In this document: positions 23,586 through 31,789 of the stretch, in pieces
How positions within the stretch are numbered: the first letter of the stretch is position 1
How the letters are laid out: each line of letters starts with the position of its first letter
Source: CAYTID01 sp964437735
GTDB taxonomy: Bacteria; Bacteroidota; Ignavibacteria; UBA10030; BY39
Assembly: GCA_964437735.1 (NCBI GenBank)
Contig: CAYTID010000015.1
Coordinates: 1 to 32,920, forward strand
Length of the DNA: 32,920 bases
Direction: 5' to 3'
The notes under the pieces: model-generated
The model's input: the letters and a program-made list of their open reading frames with translations, nothing else
Told to the model about the DNA's origin: nothing
The model's database searches: none
Position numbers and translations under genes: made by a program

Positions 23586-25679
23586 ATGCCAGTAATGACG
23601 CGGATGCGAGATAACATGTCGACGGTATTAATAATACTAGTTGTTGCCTTTATAATAACCATCGTTTTCGAATGGGGAATGGATTATGCAGGTTTAAGTT
23701 CTCAAAAATTCGATTATGTGGGTAAAATAAACGACCGAAAAATAAATTATCAGGAATTTGTCGAACTCGTAAAGGAAAGAGCGGAACAGCAAAAAACACA
23801 AACCGGACAGGAACCGGATGAAAATCAACTCAATCAAATCCGGGATGAAGTATGGAATTCTTTGGTAAACCAAACCTTAATCGATGAAGAAATCCAAAGA
23901 CTCGGAATCCGTGTGCCCGATCAGGAAATAATCGATTGGGTAAGAGGAGAAAATCCACCGGAATTTTTAACCCGTCAGTTCATCGATTCTCTTGGCCAGT
24001 TTAACAGAGCCGCATATGAATCAGCGATTGACGATCCAAGAAATAAAGATATTTGGATCCAAATTGAATCGGGATTACGAAAACAAAGAATGCAGGAAAA
24101 ATTACAAAGCGTCTTACTCGCCGGTGTCAGAGTGCCGGAGTCGGAAATTCTGCAACGCTATTCCGATCAGAGTATCAAATTTGATATCGATTATGTGCTG
24201 GCTGATCCTGACAAACTGATAACTGACGAAGCGGTTGAAGTAACAGATTCAGACATTGAAAAATTTTACAACAAAAATTCAACAGAATTCAAAGTAGAAG
24301 CTACAAGAAAAATTAAATATGTTAAGTTTACCGAAACAGCTTCTTCAAGCGATACACAATCCGTAATCAATGAGCTGAACGAAATTTTACGTCGAGTAAA
24401 ATTAGGCGAAGATTTCAGAGTAATGGTCGATACTTATTCGGAAGTTCCTTTTTCAGATGCGTTTTTTAAACATGGCGAATTAAGTCCCGAAAAAGAAAAC
24501 AAAATATTTTCGTCTCCTGTCGGTAGTATAGTCGGTCCGTTTGAAGATACTGACGGATACCATCTTATAAAAATCCTCGAAGAAAAAACCGGAACAGATG
24601 AGTACATAAAAGCCAGTCATATTTTGGTTTCAATTCAAGGAGATGATTCGGCTGCTGCCCGGAGCGAAGCAGCAGGAATTATTGCAAAAATCAAACAAGG
24701 CGAAGATTTTGCAGAATTAGCGAAGAAACATTCACAGGATCCCGGATCAGGGCAAAAAGGTGGTGATCTTGGTTGGTTCGGCAAAGGACGAATGGTGAAA
24801 CCCTTCGAAGATGCATGTTACAAAGCTCCTATTAATCAAATTGTGGGTCCGGTTAAAACACAATTTGGTTATCACATTATTAAAGTTACAGGTAAAAGCA
24901 AAAAAGAGATGAAGGTTGCCGATCTGGTGATAAGCGTTAAACCAAGTTCTCAAACAAGGTCGGAAATTCACCAACGCGCTAGTGATTTTCAATATTTAGC
25001 AAATGAATCCGAATTTGAAAAAGAGGCAGGTATTTCTAATTATCAGGTGATAGAAACCCAACCGTTCACGGCACAAGGTTTTATTCCTGGTATAGGTTTA
25101 AATAGACAAATTAACAGGTGGGCGTTTGAGAGTAAAGTTGGATCAATAAGTGAAGTATTCGGAGTGACCGACGGTTGGGGAGTATTTTATGTTAGCGAAA
25201 TAAAAAAAGAAGGAATCCGTCCGTTAGAAGAAGTTAAAGAAGGTATTAAGCCGCGCGTTCTTAGGGAAAAGAAACTCCAGCTTTTGAAAAGTAAAGTTGA
25301 GGAATTGAGGAAACAAATTCCTGACGGTGGGGAACTAAGCGCTTTAACTCAAATAAATCCCGTTTATTCTACTAATAATTCTGGTCAATTTACTGTTAAT
25401 GCTGGAATTCCAGGAATTGGAAGGGATTTGGCGCTATTAGGCGCGGTGCAGACTCTTGAAGTTGGCAAGATATCGAAACCTATTGAAGGAAATAGAGGTT
25501 ATTATATCGTTAAGTTGTTAAGTAAAAGTGATTTCGACACTTTAGGATATACTGCCCAAAAATCAATTTTAGAAAATCAGATTTTGCAGACAAAGAAAAA
25601 TCAATTCATATCCGATTGGCTTGAAGATTTAAAAAAGAAAGCTGAAATAGAGGATAACAGGGATTTATTCTTCCGCTGA
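23586..25679 (+). CDS. ppiD: Membrane-anchored peptidyl-prolyl isomerase / periplasmic chaperone (PpiD/SurA-like)
   Basis: A 697-residue protein. A short cytoplasmic N-terminus precedes one helix (about 12-31, STVLIILVVAFIITIVF), then a SurA_N/PpiD N-terminal chaperone region (about 45-200). Two parvulin-like domains follow: a degenerate one (about 240-335, ending GPFEDTDGYHLIKI) and a well-conserved one (about 342-435: ASHILVSI, AKKHSQDPGSGQKGGDLGWFGKGRM, VGPVKTQFGYHIIKV). A C-terminal PpiD/SurA-like domain ends it. It should assist folding of newly exported envelope proteins, which fits its divergence from secDF and the outer-membrane protein gene just downstream. The AGGAG ribosome binding site supports the ATG at 23586. 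Confidence 0.93.
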   Translation: MPVMTRMRDNMSTVLIILVVAFIITIVFEWGMDYAGLSSQKFDYVGKINDRKINYQEFVELVKERAEQQKTQTGQEPDENQLNQIRDEVWNSLVNQTLIDEEIQRLGIRVPDQEIIDWVRGENPPEFLTRQFIDSLGQFNRAAYESAIDDPRNKDIWIQIESGLRKQRMQEKLQSVLLAGVRVPESEILQRYSDQSIKFDIDYVLADPDKLITDEAVEVTDSDIEKFYNKNSTEFKVEATRKIKYVKFTETASSSDTQSVINELNEILRRVKLGEDFRVMVDTYSEVPFSDAFFKHGELSPEKENKIFSSPVGSIVGPFEDTDGYHLIKILEEKTGTDEYIKASHILVSIQGDDSAAARSEAAGIIAKIKQGEDFAELAKKHSQDPGSGQKGGDLGWFGKGRMVKPFEDACYKAPINQIVGPVKTQFGYHIIKVTGKSKKEMKVADLVISVKPSSQTRSEIHQRASDFQYLANESEFEKEAGISNYQVIETQPFTAQGFIPGIGLNRQINRWAFESKVGSISEVFGVTDGWGVFYVSEIKKEGIRPLEEVKEGIKPRVLREKKLQLLKSKVEELRKQIPDGGELSALTQINPVYSTNNSGQFTVNAGIPGIGRDLALLGAVQTLEVGKISKPIEGNRGYYIVKLLSKSDFDTLGYTAQKSILENQILQTKKNQFISDWLEDLKKKAEIEDNRDLFFR

Positions 25680-25685
25680 TTCTGA

Positions 25686-25704
25686 TTTCCGCACAGGGCG
25701 GAAA
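25686..25704. repeat. Small GC-rich hairpin between ppiD and the barrel-protein gene
   Basis: TTTCCGC (25686-25692) and GCGGAAA (25698-25704) form a perfect 7-bp stem around ACAGG. No T-run follows in the sense direction, so it is not a standard terminator. It may be an RNA processing or stability element between co-directional genes. Confidence 0.55.
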
Positions 25705-25714
25705 GATTAAGAAG

Positions 25715-26389
25715 ATGATGCGATTAATACCATTCATATTTTTTTGTGCGTTCGTTTTCACTTGTAAAGCGGACGCACAAAATCGTTTATATTCCATAGC
25801 CATCAAGGGATCGTACATTACAACATCTAAAATCTTCTTGTATCCGAATGCCGCTGATGAATTTCTCAGAGGGAAACATCTATTGATGGACAATATATTC
25901 GGAGGAGGAATCGAACTAAGGCGTCAATTTGTAAATAAAAAAATCCAATTCGGTATCTCAATAGAATATCTTGAAAAAAGTGAAGATTTTTCACTCGAAG
26001 ATTCACACGACGGTTACCGGACAATTCCTATCGAACTATCGGGTTACTTTTATATTCCGATCTTTCAGGACGTCACGAAAATCTACATTGGCGCAGGAGG
26101 TGGAATTTATTTCGGTGAGAGGTTATATGTTTATAAAAATATTCCTGCAAAAATATTAAGTACAAAACCCGGATATGGAATTCATATATTATCGGGTGCA
26201 GACTATTCCTTAACAAATAAATTTGCAATCAGAGGACAGGTAAAATTCAGGGACTTGAATTTCAGAACTACAAACCAATTTACTCAGGAAGATAAAAACA
26301 AAGAATCCACACTCGATACACAATCCTTTGTATCACAAACAAACATAGACGGGATGACAGTTGAATTGGGAATCGTTTATGTGTTTTGA
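25715..26389 (+). CDS. Outer-membrane beta-barrel protein, function unknown
   Basis: A 224-residue exported protein. The signal peptide (residues 1-21) ends KADA-Q, a good signal-peptidase I site. The mature part alternates hydrophobic and polar residues in strands, for example IQFGISIEYLEK, TIPIELSGYFYIP, TKIYIGAGGGIYFG, FAIRGQVKFRDLNF and MTVELGIVYVF. It ends in an aromatic Phe typical of barrel proteins recognised by BamA. It looks like an 8-stranded OmpW/OmpA-type small barrel. ATG codons at 25715 and 25718 are both possible. It lies 35 nt after ppiD behind a small hairpin and overlaps the methyltransferase start. Confidence 0.75.
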   Translation: MMRLIPFIFFCAFVFTCKADAQNRLYSIAIKGSYITTSKIFLYPNAADEFLRGKHLLMDNIFGGGIELRRQFVNKKIQFGISIEYLEKSEDFSLEDSHDGYRTIPIELSGYFYIPIFQDVTKIYIGAGGGIYFGERLYVYKNIPAKILSTKPGYGIHILSGADYSLTNKFAIRGQVKFRDLNFRTTNQFTQEDKNKESTLDTQSFVSQTNIDGMTVELGIVYVF

Positions 26390-27065
26390 TTATGTAAACG
26401 ATTCGATGATTCCCAATAAATACGACACTTTAGAAAGAAATATTCAAATAGGTGAGAACGAGTTTTGTTTATTAACAATCCGCGATGTCAATAAATTATT
26501 GAACGACATTAGTCCGGAGGAATTTAACAAAGATGAAAGACTTCCTTATTGGGCGGAATTATGGCCATCTGCAATTGCTCTTGCCGATTATTTATCCGAA
26601 TTGGATTTAAAAAACAAATCTATTTTAGAACTCGGATGCGGTTTAGGATTAGTCGGTATTGCTGCGGCACACTACGGCGCTCGTGTGCTTATGACCGATT
26701 ATGAAGATGATGCACTGTTGTTTGCAAAAACTAATATTTTTAAAAATATTCAGCAAGATTTGGTTTCTTCGAATGTACAAACCGGCTTACTGGATTGGCG
26801 AAATTACTGCTTGAATGAAAAATTTGACATTATTCTCGGTTCTGATATTCTTTATGAAAGAAATATTCACTCAACGATTTTGAATTTTATTGAGAATAAT
26901 TTAAATATCCATGGTGTAGCATTATTGTCTGATCCGAACAGGTCAACACTCGGAAATTATCAAACGAACGCCGTGAAAAGAGGATTCGCCTTGCAATGTA
27001 AGGAAAGAAAAGTAAGTTGGAATGAGAAAGAAATTAATATTAAGATACTAAGCCTAAAAAAATGA
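26379..27065 (+). CDS. Class I SAM-dependent methyltransferase (lysine-methyltransferase/PF10294-like)
   Basis: About 228 residues from the ATG at 26379; the ATG at 26406 (MIPNKYDTLE) is also plausible. The Rossmann SAM-binding motif is ILELGCGLGLVGIAAA, followed by the acidic loop VLMTDYEDDAL and motif IV DIILGSDILYE. The upstream motif LPYWAELWPSAIALADYL is characteristic of the METTL/ETFB-lysine methyltransferase group, which modifies protein lysines, so a protein substrate is likely but unknown. It overlaps the barrel-protein gene by 11 nt and the shikimate kinase start by 4 nt (ATGA), which indicates translational coupling in one operon. Confidence 0.8.
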   Translation: MCFDYVNDSMIPNKYDTLERNIQIGENEFCLLTIRDVNKLLNDISPEEFNKDERLPYWAELWPSAIALADYLSELDLKNKSILELGCGLGLVGIAAAHYGARVLMTDYEDDALLFAKTNIFKNIQQDLVSSNVQTGLLDWRNYCLNEKFDIILGSDILYERNIHSTILNFIENNLNIHGVALLSDPNRSTLGNYQTNAVKRGFALQCKERKVSWNEKEINIKILSLKK

Positions 27066-27625
27066 GTATGAAAGAATCCGTTAAGACAGATTTGATATAT
27101 TTTACAGGCTTTATGGCTGGAGGGAAAAGTACAATCGGTTCAATAATAGCGAACACATTGGGTTACGGATATATAGATCTTGATAAAGAGATAGAAAAAC
27201 GGATGGGAAAAAAGGTAACTGAAATATTCCAGACGCAGGGGGAAAAATATTTTCGTGAACTTGAAAAAACGGTATTGTTTGAATTTGCCAAAAGACACCG
27301 TATGGTTATTTCACTCGGGGGAAATACAATCACAAATCCGGACAATTTCAAACTGATTAAAGAAAAAGGGATTTTAATTTATCTGAAATCTGATTTGGAG
27401 AATATTTTTAAACGATTAAGATATAAAACGGACAGACCGCTTTTAATGGGAGAAGACGGGACGTGGCTAAGGGAAGAGGAATTAAAGAAAAAGATAACAG
27501 AGTTACATAAAACTCGTGAACCTTATTATGAGAGCGCCGACATTGTCGTATTCACTGATAATAAACGGGTCGGTAACACGGTTGATGAAATTGTAAAAAA
27601 AATTAAACCGCTCGTAGAACTTTAA
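27062..27625 (+). CDS. aroK: Shikimate kinase, with an unusual third residue in the GGG motif
   Basis: A 187-residue cytoplasmic enzyme of the chorismate pathway phosphorylating shikimate at the 3-hydroxyl. The Walker A loop is GFMAGGKST (16-24). The shikimate-binding Asp pair is in IDLDKEIE (39, 41), Arg65 lies in GEKYFRELE, the lid Arg125 in DRPLL, and Arg152 in TREPYYESAD. The substrate-binding Gly-Gly-Gly motif reads Gly86-Gly87-Asn88 (SLGGNTI), so its last glycine is replaced. Everything else looks active. Gluconate-type kinases of the same superfamily are a less likely alternative. It is the last gene of the ppiD operon, and a strong hairpin at 27770-27799 lies downstream. Confidence 0.88.
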   Translation: MSMKESVKTDLIYFTGFMAGGKSTIGSIIANTLGYGYIDLDKEIEKRMGKKVTEIFQTQGEKYFRELEKTVLFEFAKRHRMVISLGGNTITNPDNFKLIKEKGILIYLKSDLENIFKRLRYKTDRPLLMGEDGTWLREEELKKKITELHKTREPYYESADIVVFTDNKRVGNTVDEIVKKIKPLVEL

Positions 27626-27720
27626 TATTATAAATTACCGAGTAATCTCTCTCCTTTAACTTTCAGCATTGCAGCACCCGGTTTGGTAACTTATGAAACG
27701 TATCCGCATTATATTTAATT

Positions 27721-27760
27721 CCACATACGGATTAGGTTTTTTGTTGAAATAAACATGTGG
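27721..27760. repeat. Short inverted repeat in the aroK / metalloprotease intergenic region
   Basis: CCACAT (27721-27726) and ATGTGG (27755-27760) are inverted repeats with a 28-nt AT-rich spacer. They lie 10 nt from a strong terminator hairpin. The rest of the 213-nt gap shows no ORF, RNA gene or clear promoter. Confidence 0.35.
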
Positions 27761-27769
27761 ACGAAAGGA

Positions 27770-27799
27770 AAAAGCCCTAACCATATGACTAGGGCTTTT
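27770..27799. terminator. Bidirectional intrinsic terminator between convergent operons
   Basis: AAAAGCCCTA (27770-27779) and TAGGGCTTTT (27790-27799) form a perfect 10-bp stem around ACCATATGAC. A-rich and T-rich flanks on each side give U-tracts in both directions. It separates aroK (plus) from the T9SS metalloprotease (minus). Confidence 0.88.
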
Positions 27800-27838
27800 C
27801 TAGTATCGTTAATTAAACAGGATTCATCCGCTGGCAGG

Positions 27839-30800
27839 TTAGCGAAGTAACAACATTTTTTTCACCTCCGTAAATCCGCCTGCTGAAAGCTTATATATAT
27901 AAACTCCGCTCGGCATATTCGATGCATCCCATGATACATCATAATAACCGGCTGATTTGTAATCATCGACAAGCTTGGCTACCTCACGACCAAGAACATC
28001 GTATACTTTTAGAGTTACCCAATTATCAATTCCTGCCCGTCCGTCAGGCGGGGGCAATTGATAATTGATAAATGTCAATGGATTGAACGGGTTGGGGTAG
28101 TTTTGATATAAAATGAATTGATTTGGTATTTCATATGATTCATTATCATATGCTTGATATGATTTCAAGTATTGATTATTTGTTCCTTCTCTCATAAGCT
28201 CATATCTAATCTGTGATATCTTTGTATGTTCAGCGTTTGGATATTTACTTATTATTGTCATAAGAACATTTTGTGCAGCTCCTTTATCACCGATGTGGTG
28301 AAAAATGTTGAACAAAGAATAAAGCGACGTTCTTTCGCGTTCGCTGTTCGGTTCATTTTGGATTATTTGGCGATACCTTGTTACTGCATTATCAGTGTTC
28401 CCCGTAAGGTATTGCTCATCAGCGAGGAGCAAATTAGCAATTTTTCTGATGGATGGTTTTGGATGATTAATTGCGATAAAGTTTAAATAATTTATCAACT
28501 GCGCTCGCTTAGTTGTATCGCTTTCCCAAATAGAGAAATCGCGATATGTATTTCTCAGCGATTGAATTGCTCGCTTTATACGACTGCTGTTTGGTTTTTC
28601 TTTTATAAATTTGCTATAAGTGGTGATCGCATTCGTGTAATCCTGTTCAGCTCTGTATTCTATTGCAAGTTGTAATATACTTTCCTCAGCATCAAGTTGA
28701 ATACTTGCAACAGGATCATTACCTGCATATCGGTTTGGATCATAATCTAGCGGATATTCTATATCTATCCTGGAATCATCCGATGCATAAAACAATTCTT
28801 CTTTGGGCGGATACTCGCCCCACCAGTTCACTTGGGCTAATACATGACTGCCTTTATCTGCAAAAACTATCGGTTTTTTAACCCCTTCTTGTAGATACAA
28901 ACTATTATATCCACCTATTATACATTGCTTCCCAAACAATCCTAAAAAAGGAATTCCACCCATAACATATAAATCATATCCCTCATTAAATCGAATGATA
29001 TTATTTCCCGGATCGTCGCAAAGATAATCTCCAAAGCGAGGATTCGATTCATCTGAAAAGACACCGTATTTGTAGTTCGACTCAATCACGTTACGATAAA
29101 AAACCGGACTACTTTGAAATACATACACTCCTATATCGCTGTTATAAATCTTATTATTGCGTATCTCTGCTTTGTCGGTATTTCGTATATAAATTCCAGT
29201 CTGTGTATTATGAATCGCATTAGAATTTATTCTGGGATATCCCGCAATATTTATGTATGATGTTATATCTATTCCGATTGAACAATCACTTATTTTATTG
29301 TTTGAAATTAATGGTGAGTATTTTTTACCTGTGGTTATTGAAATACCTGTTCCGCAATTTTTGATATTGGAATAATTTATTATTGGTGCACAATTGTTTA
29401 TCGTTATACCGGTAGCTGCGTTTTGGATATCGCAATGTGAAAGGTTTGACAAACCTGATTTTATATCAATACCTCGCCACTGACCCGATTGCTGTGAGGT
29501 GAAATAAATTGGGTCCTCATTGCTGCCGGTGGAGTTTAAACGACCCAAAATTGAAATCCCTTTTCCATTCGCAAATTCCAATCTCGTATTTGGATTGATT
29601 CTTAGTTTCTTGCTTTCAGGAATATTCAAATCGGTCATAAAACGCCATGTTGAACCTTCAATAACAGCGGTATCTTGAATCTCTAATGTACCTTCGATAG
29701 TAAATATCCGATTATTACGAATCAAAAAACGGGTTGTAAGAGGGACAATTGAAGGTGACTCTAGAGTCAGTGTACGATTACTTGCAAGTGTAAAGTTACC
29801 ATCCTGAAGTTTTAAATTCCCACGAAAAATTATTTTTGAAAATGTATTGCTGTCTAGACCTGAAACGTCTATCGCATATTGTATACCCGAAGGTCTTCCT
29901 GAAATTTTCATTCCAATAATACAATCAATGAATGATGAAGATCTAACCATAGGTGTAGGGTATACTCCGTTTTCATCCCCATCAGCAGATAAGTAGGCAC
30001 CTAAAAAAGCATTCTCTACCCGGCAATTTATCAGTTTTGGAACAACATTCCTGTTGTGAGTTCTCAACGATATTCCTGTCCATGTCATTCTGTGATTTGC
30101 ATAACCGGCACCCCTAAAAATTATAGAACTTGGAGACCCTCCAATAGCTTGTTCTTCTAGATCTATAGACCCAGAGAGGCAATCAATTATAGTACCCGAT
30201 TCAATCTGTTTTGCATAGGCACCATCCTCAATATATACACGACCGCTCCATACAGGAGGATTAATCGGAGGATTAGAAGGACTAAAATATAGAAATACAT
30301 TATAATTTGGCGGGGCGCCAAGTTGGTAATTAACATGAAAAGTCAGTCTATTATTTTGTATTGAAAAATTATTAAGCAGTATACCTGTCTTAACATTATT
30401 AAAAGAATGCGAATTTGGTTGACAATTATCACAAGAATCTAAAGCAGTGTTAGTAGGAAATAAGTCTTCCGGAGTTCCGGTTCTTCCAGCAGGATCATTG
30501 AGAGGGGCGGGTCCGAACTTTGGTTTTATATTGCCCATCCCCCCATATCCGAAGGATGAAAAATTCCACACTAATGCCCCACCTGTATAATTTGGAGGAA
30601 CATTGTATCCCCCTGCAAAACGATTAAATCCGTTTCGCTTCCGATACTCAATAAGAAAATATTCACTATGAAAATAATTATCATCTCGCCCTGCATCTCC
30701 GTACACTTTAACAATACTAACAACCGCAGAATCGGTGATCGGTGGTAACGACATTGTATTATTATTTCCAATGATTCTAATATTTGACGATGGTATCCAA

Positions 30801-31759
30801 CCTTTTTGTATTTTAAACCAAGGATTAAAATGTTGTGGACAATATAAAGGAGTTATCCACCCAGCTCTTGTAGAATAATTCATTACATCATACCATCCTG
30901 TTTCAGTATGTTGAGCCCCGAATGAATGACCAAGTTCGTGAGCTGATACCCAAATTCCATCAAGAGTTGATTGATTATTATCATTATGTAACCGCTTCTC
31001 TCGTACTGCAGATGTATACCCTATGTTTATTCCACCTAAATTATGACCAGCATTTACAGTTATAATTTTCCCGCCCCTTTCACGAAATCCTGTAGTATTA
31101 AAATCAATTAATCCCTGGCTTTTCCATTCATCAAGGAGCTCTATAGTAACAAATACTCCGTTTCCCTCCTCTTCTTTATTAAAAGGCCACATAATCCAGC
31201 GAATATATTTCTTCCCATTCACTGAATCAATATGGTTAATGATGCCCGTATTGTACATATTAATGGGACCTGGATGAGTGCAGTCGGCTTCAAGAATTAT
31301 GTTGTCGTAAGTTGCTTCTTTGTAGTAATCTTTCAAGCTTCCGTAAACTTTGATACGATGTGGATTCCAATCAGGATGCGGATGGATTGAATCAACGTCT
31401 TGATATGTTCCAATCGAAAAGAACATGTTCCAATAATGTTCATATTCATATTTACGTATTTTCTTTCTGAGTGGACTATTTGGTTCTTCAGGATCTGAAG
31501 GAACCCATCCCATTCCACCAGTGGCATTAATGTTTTGAATAAATGCTGTATCACTATCTTGAGTTGGGATAACATTGTATGGCTGTTTTCTACCATCAGG
31601 GAAATCGACAAACACAATGACCAGAGGTACAGTTTGTGCCACCGACTGCTGCACGATCGAAGAAACTGTATCTACATTCCCACACTTCCAATCCTGTGCA
31701 AAGACATATTGCATCATGTAGATAACAGAGCACAGTAAAACAATAATTAAACGTTTCAT
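27839..31759 (-). CDS. Secreted metalloprotease with beta-helix, TPR-like repeats and T9SS sorting domain
   Basis: About 1306 residues from the ATG at 31759, chosen because a signal peptide (MKRLIIVLLCSVIYMM...VFA-Q) starts there and GGGGG lies just upstream. The N-terminal part (to about 300) resembles M6 (immune inhibitor A-like) peptidases: VIVFVDFPD and YGSLKDYYKEATYDNI. The zinc site is HELGHSFGAQH (274-284), with a Met-turn YDVMNYS at 290-296. The third ligand position is His, as in metzincins, not the usual M6 pattern. A jelly-roll-like region follows, then a right-handed parallel beta-helix (about 500-960, repeats such as NNKIYNSDIGVYV). TPR-like helices (about 1015-1180, YTNAITTYSKFIKEKP) come next, then a linker and a type A sorting domain (NYPNPFNP ... 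KMLLLR). The sorting domain carries a palindromic insertion at 28020-28067. Expected to be cell-surface or released. Confidence 0.88.
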   Translation of the reverse strand: MKRLIIVLLCSVIYMMQYVFAQDWKCGNVDTVSSIVQQSVAQTVPLVIVFVDFPDGRKQPYNVIPTQDSDTAFIQNINATGGMGWVPSDPEEPNSPLRKKIRKYEYEHYWNMFFSIGTYQDVDSIHPHPDWNPHRIKVYGSLKDYYKEATYDNIILEADCTHPGPINMYNTGIINHIDSVNGKKYIRWIMWPFNKEEEGNGVFVTIELLDEWKSQGLIDFNTTGFRERGGKIITVNAGHNLGGINIGYTSAVREKRLHNDNNQSTLDGIWVSAHELGHSFGAQHTETGWYDVMNYSTRAGWITPLYCPQHFNPWFKIQKGWIPSSNIRIIGNNNTMSLPPITDSAVVSIVKVYGDAGRDDNYFHSEYFLIEYRKRNGFNRFAGGYNVPPNYTGGALVWNFSSFGYGGMGNIKPKFGPAPLNDPAGRTGTPEDLFPTNTALDSCDNCQPNSHSFNNVKTGILLNNFSIQNNRLTFHVNYQLGAPPNYNVFLYFSPSNPPINPPVWSGRVYIEDGAYAKQIESGTIIDCLSGSIDLEEQAIGGSPSSIIFRGAGYANHRMTWTGISLRTHNRNVVPKLINCRVENAFLGAYLSADGDENGVYPTPMVRSSSFIDCIIGMKISGRPSGIQYAIDVSGLDSNTFSKIIFRGNLKLQDGNFTLASNRTLTLESPSIVPLTTRFLIRNNRIFTIEGTLEIQDTAVIEGSTWRFMTDLNIPESKKLRINPNTRLEFANGKGISILGRLNSTGSNEDPIYFTSQQSGQWRGIDIKSGLSNLSHCDIQNAATGITINNCAPIINYSNIKNCGTGISITTGKKYSPLISNNKISDCSIGIDITSYINIAGYPRINSNAIHNTQTGIYIRNTDKAEIRNNKIYNSDIGVYVFQSSPVFYRNVIESNYKYGVFSDESNPRFGDYLCDDPGNNIIRFNEGYDLYVMGGIPFLGLFGKQCIIGGYNSLYLQEGVKKPIVFADKGSHVLAQVNWWGEYPPKEELFYASDDSRIDIEYPLDYDPNRYAGNDPVASIQLDAEESILQLAIEYRAEQDYTNAITTYSKFIKEKPNSSRIKRAIQSLRNTYRDFSIWESDTTKRAQLINYLNFIAINHPKPSIRKIANLLLADEQYLTGNTDNAVTRYRQIIQNEPNSERERTSLYSLFNIFHHIGDKGAAQNVLMTIISKYPNAEHTKISQIRYELMREGTNNQYLKSYQAYDNESYEIPNQFILYQNYPNPFNPLTFINYQLPPPDGRAGIDNWVTLKVYDVLGREVAKLVDDYKSAGYYDVSWDASNMPSGVYIYKLSAGGFTEVKKMLLLR
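28020..28067. repeat. Palindromic insertion-like element inside the T9SS sorting-domain coding region
   Basis: CAATTATCAATT (28020-28031) and AATTGATAATTG (28056-28067) are perfect 12-bp inverted repeats around a 24-nt GC-rich core (28032-28055). On the coding strand this specifies PPDGRAGID between NYQLP and NWVTLKVYD. Sorting domains normally have only about three residues there, so about seven codons look extra and in frame. Confidence 0.65.
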
Positions 31760-31789
31760 AGCAACCCCCATTTTATAGTTTTGATTTTT

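Noticed and set aside
25606..25893. Minus-strand ORF crossing the ppiD/barrel-protein junction
   Set aside because: It is antisense to two coding ends and the intergenic hairpin, with no domain or start signal.
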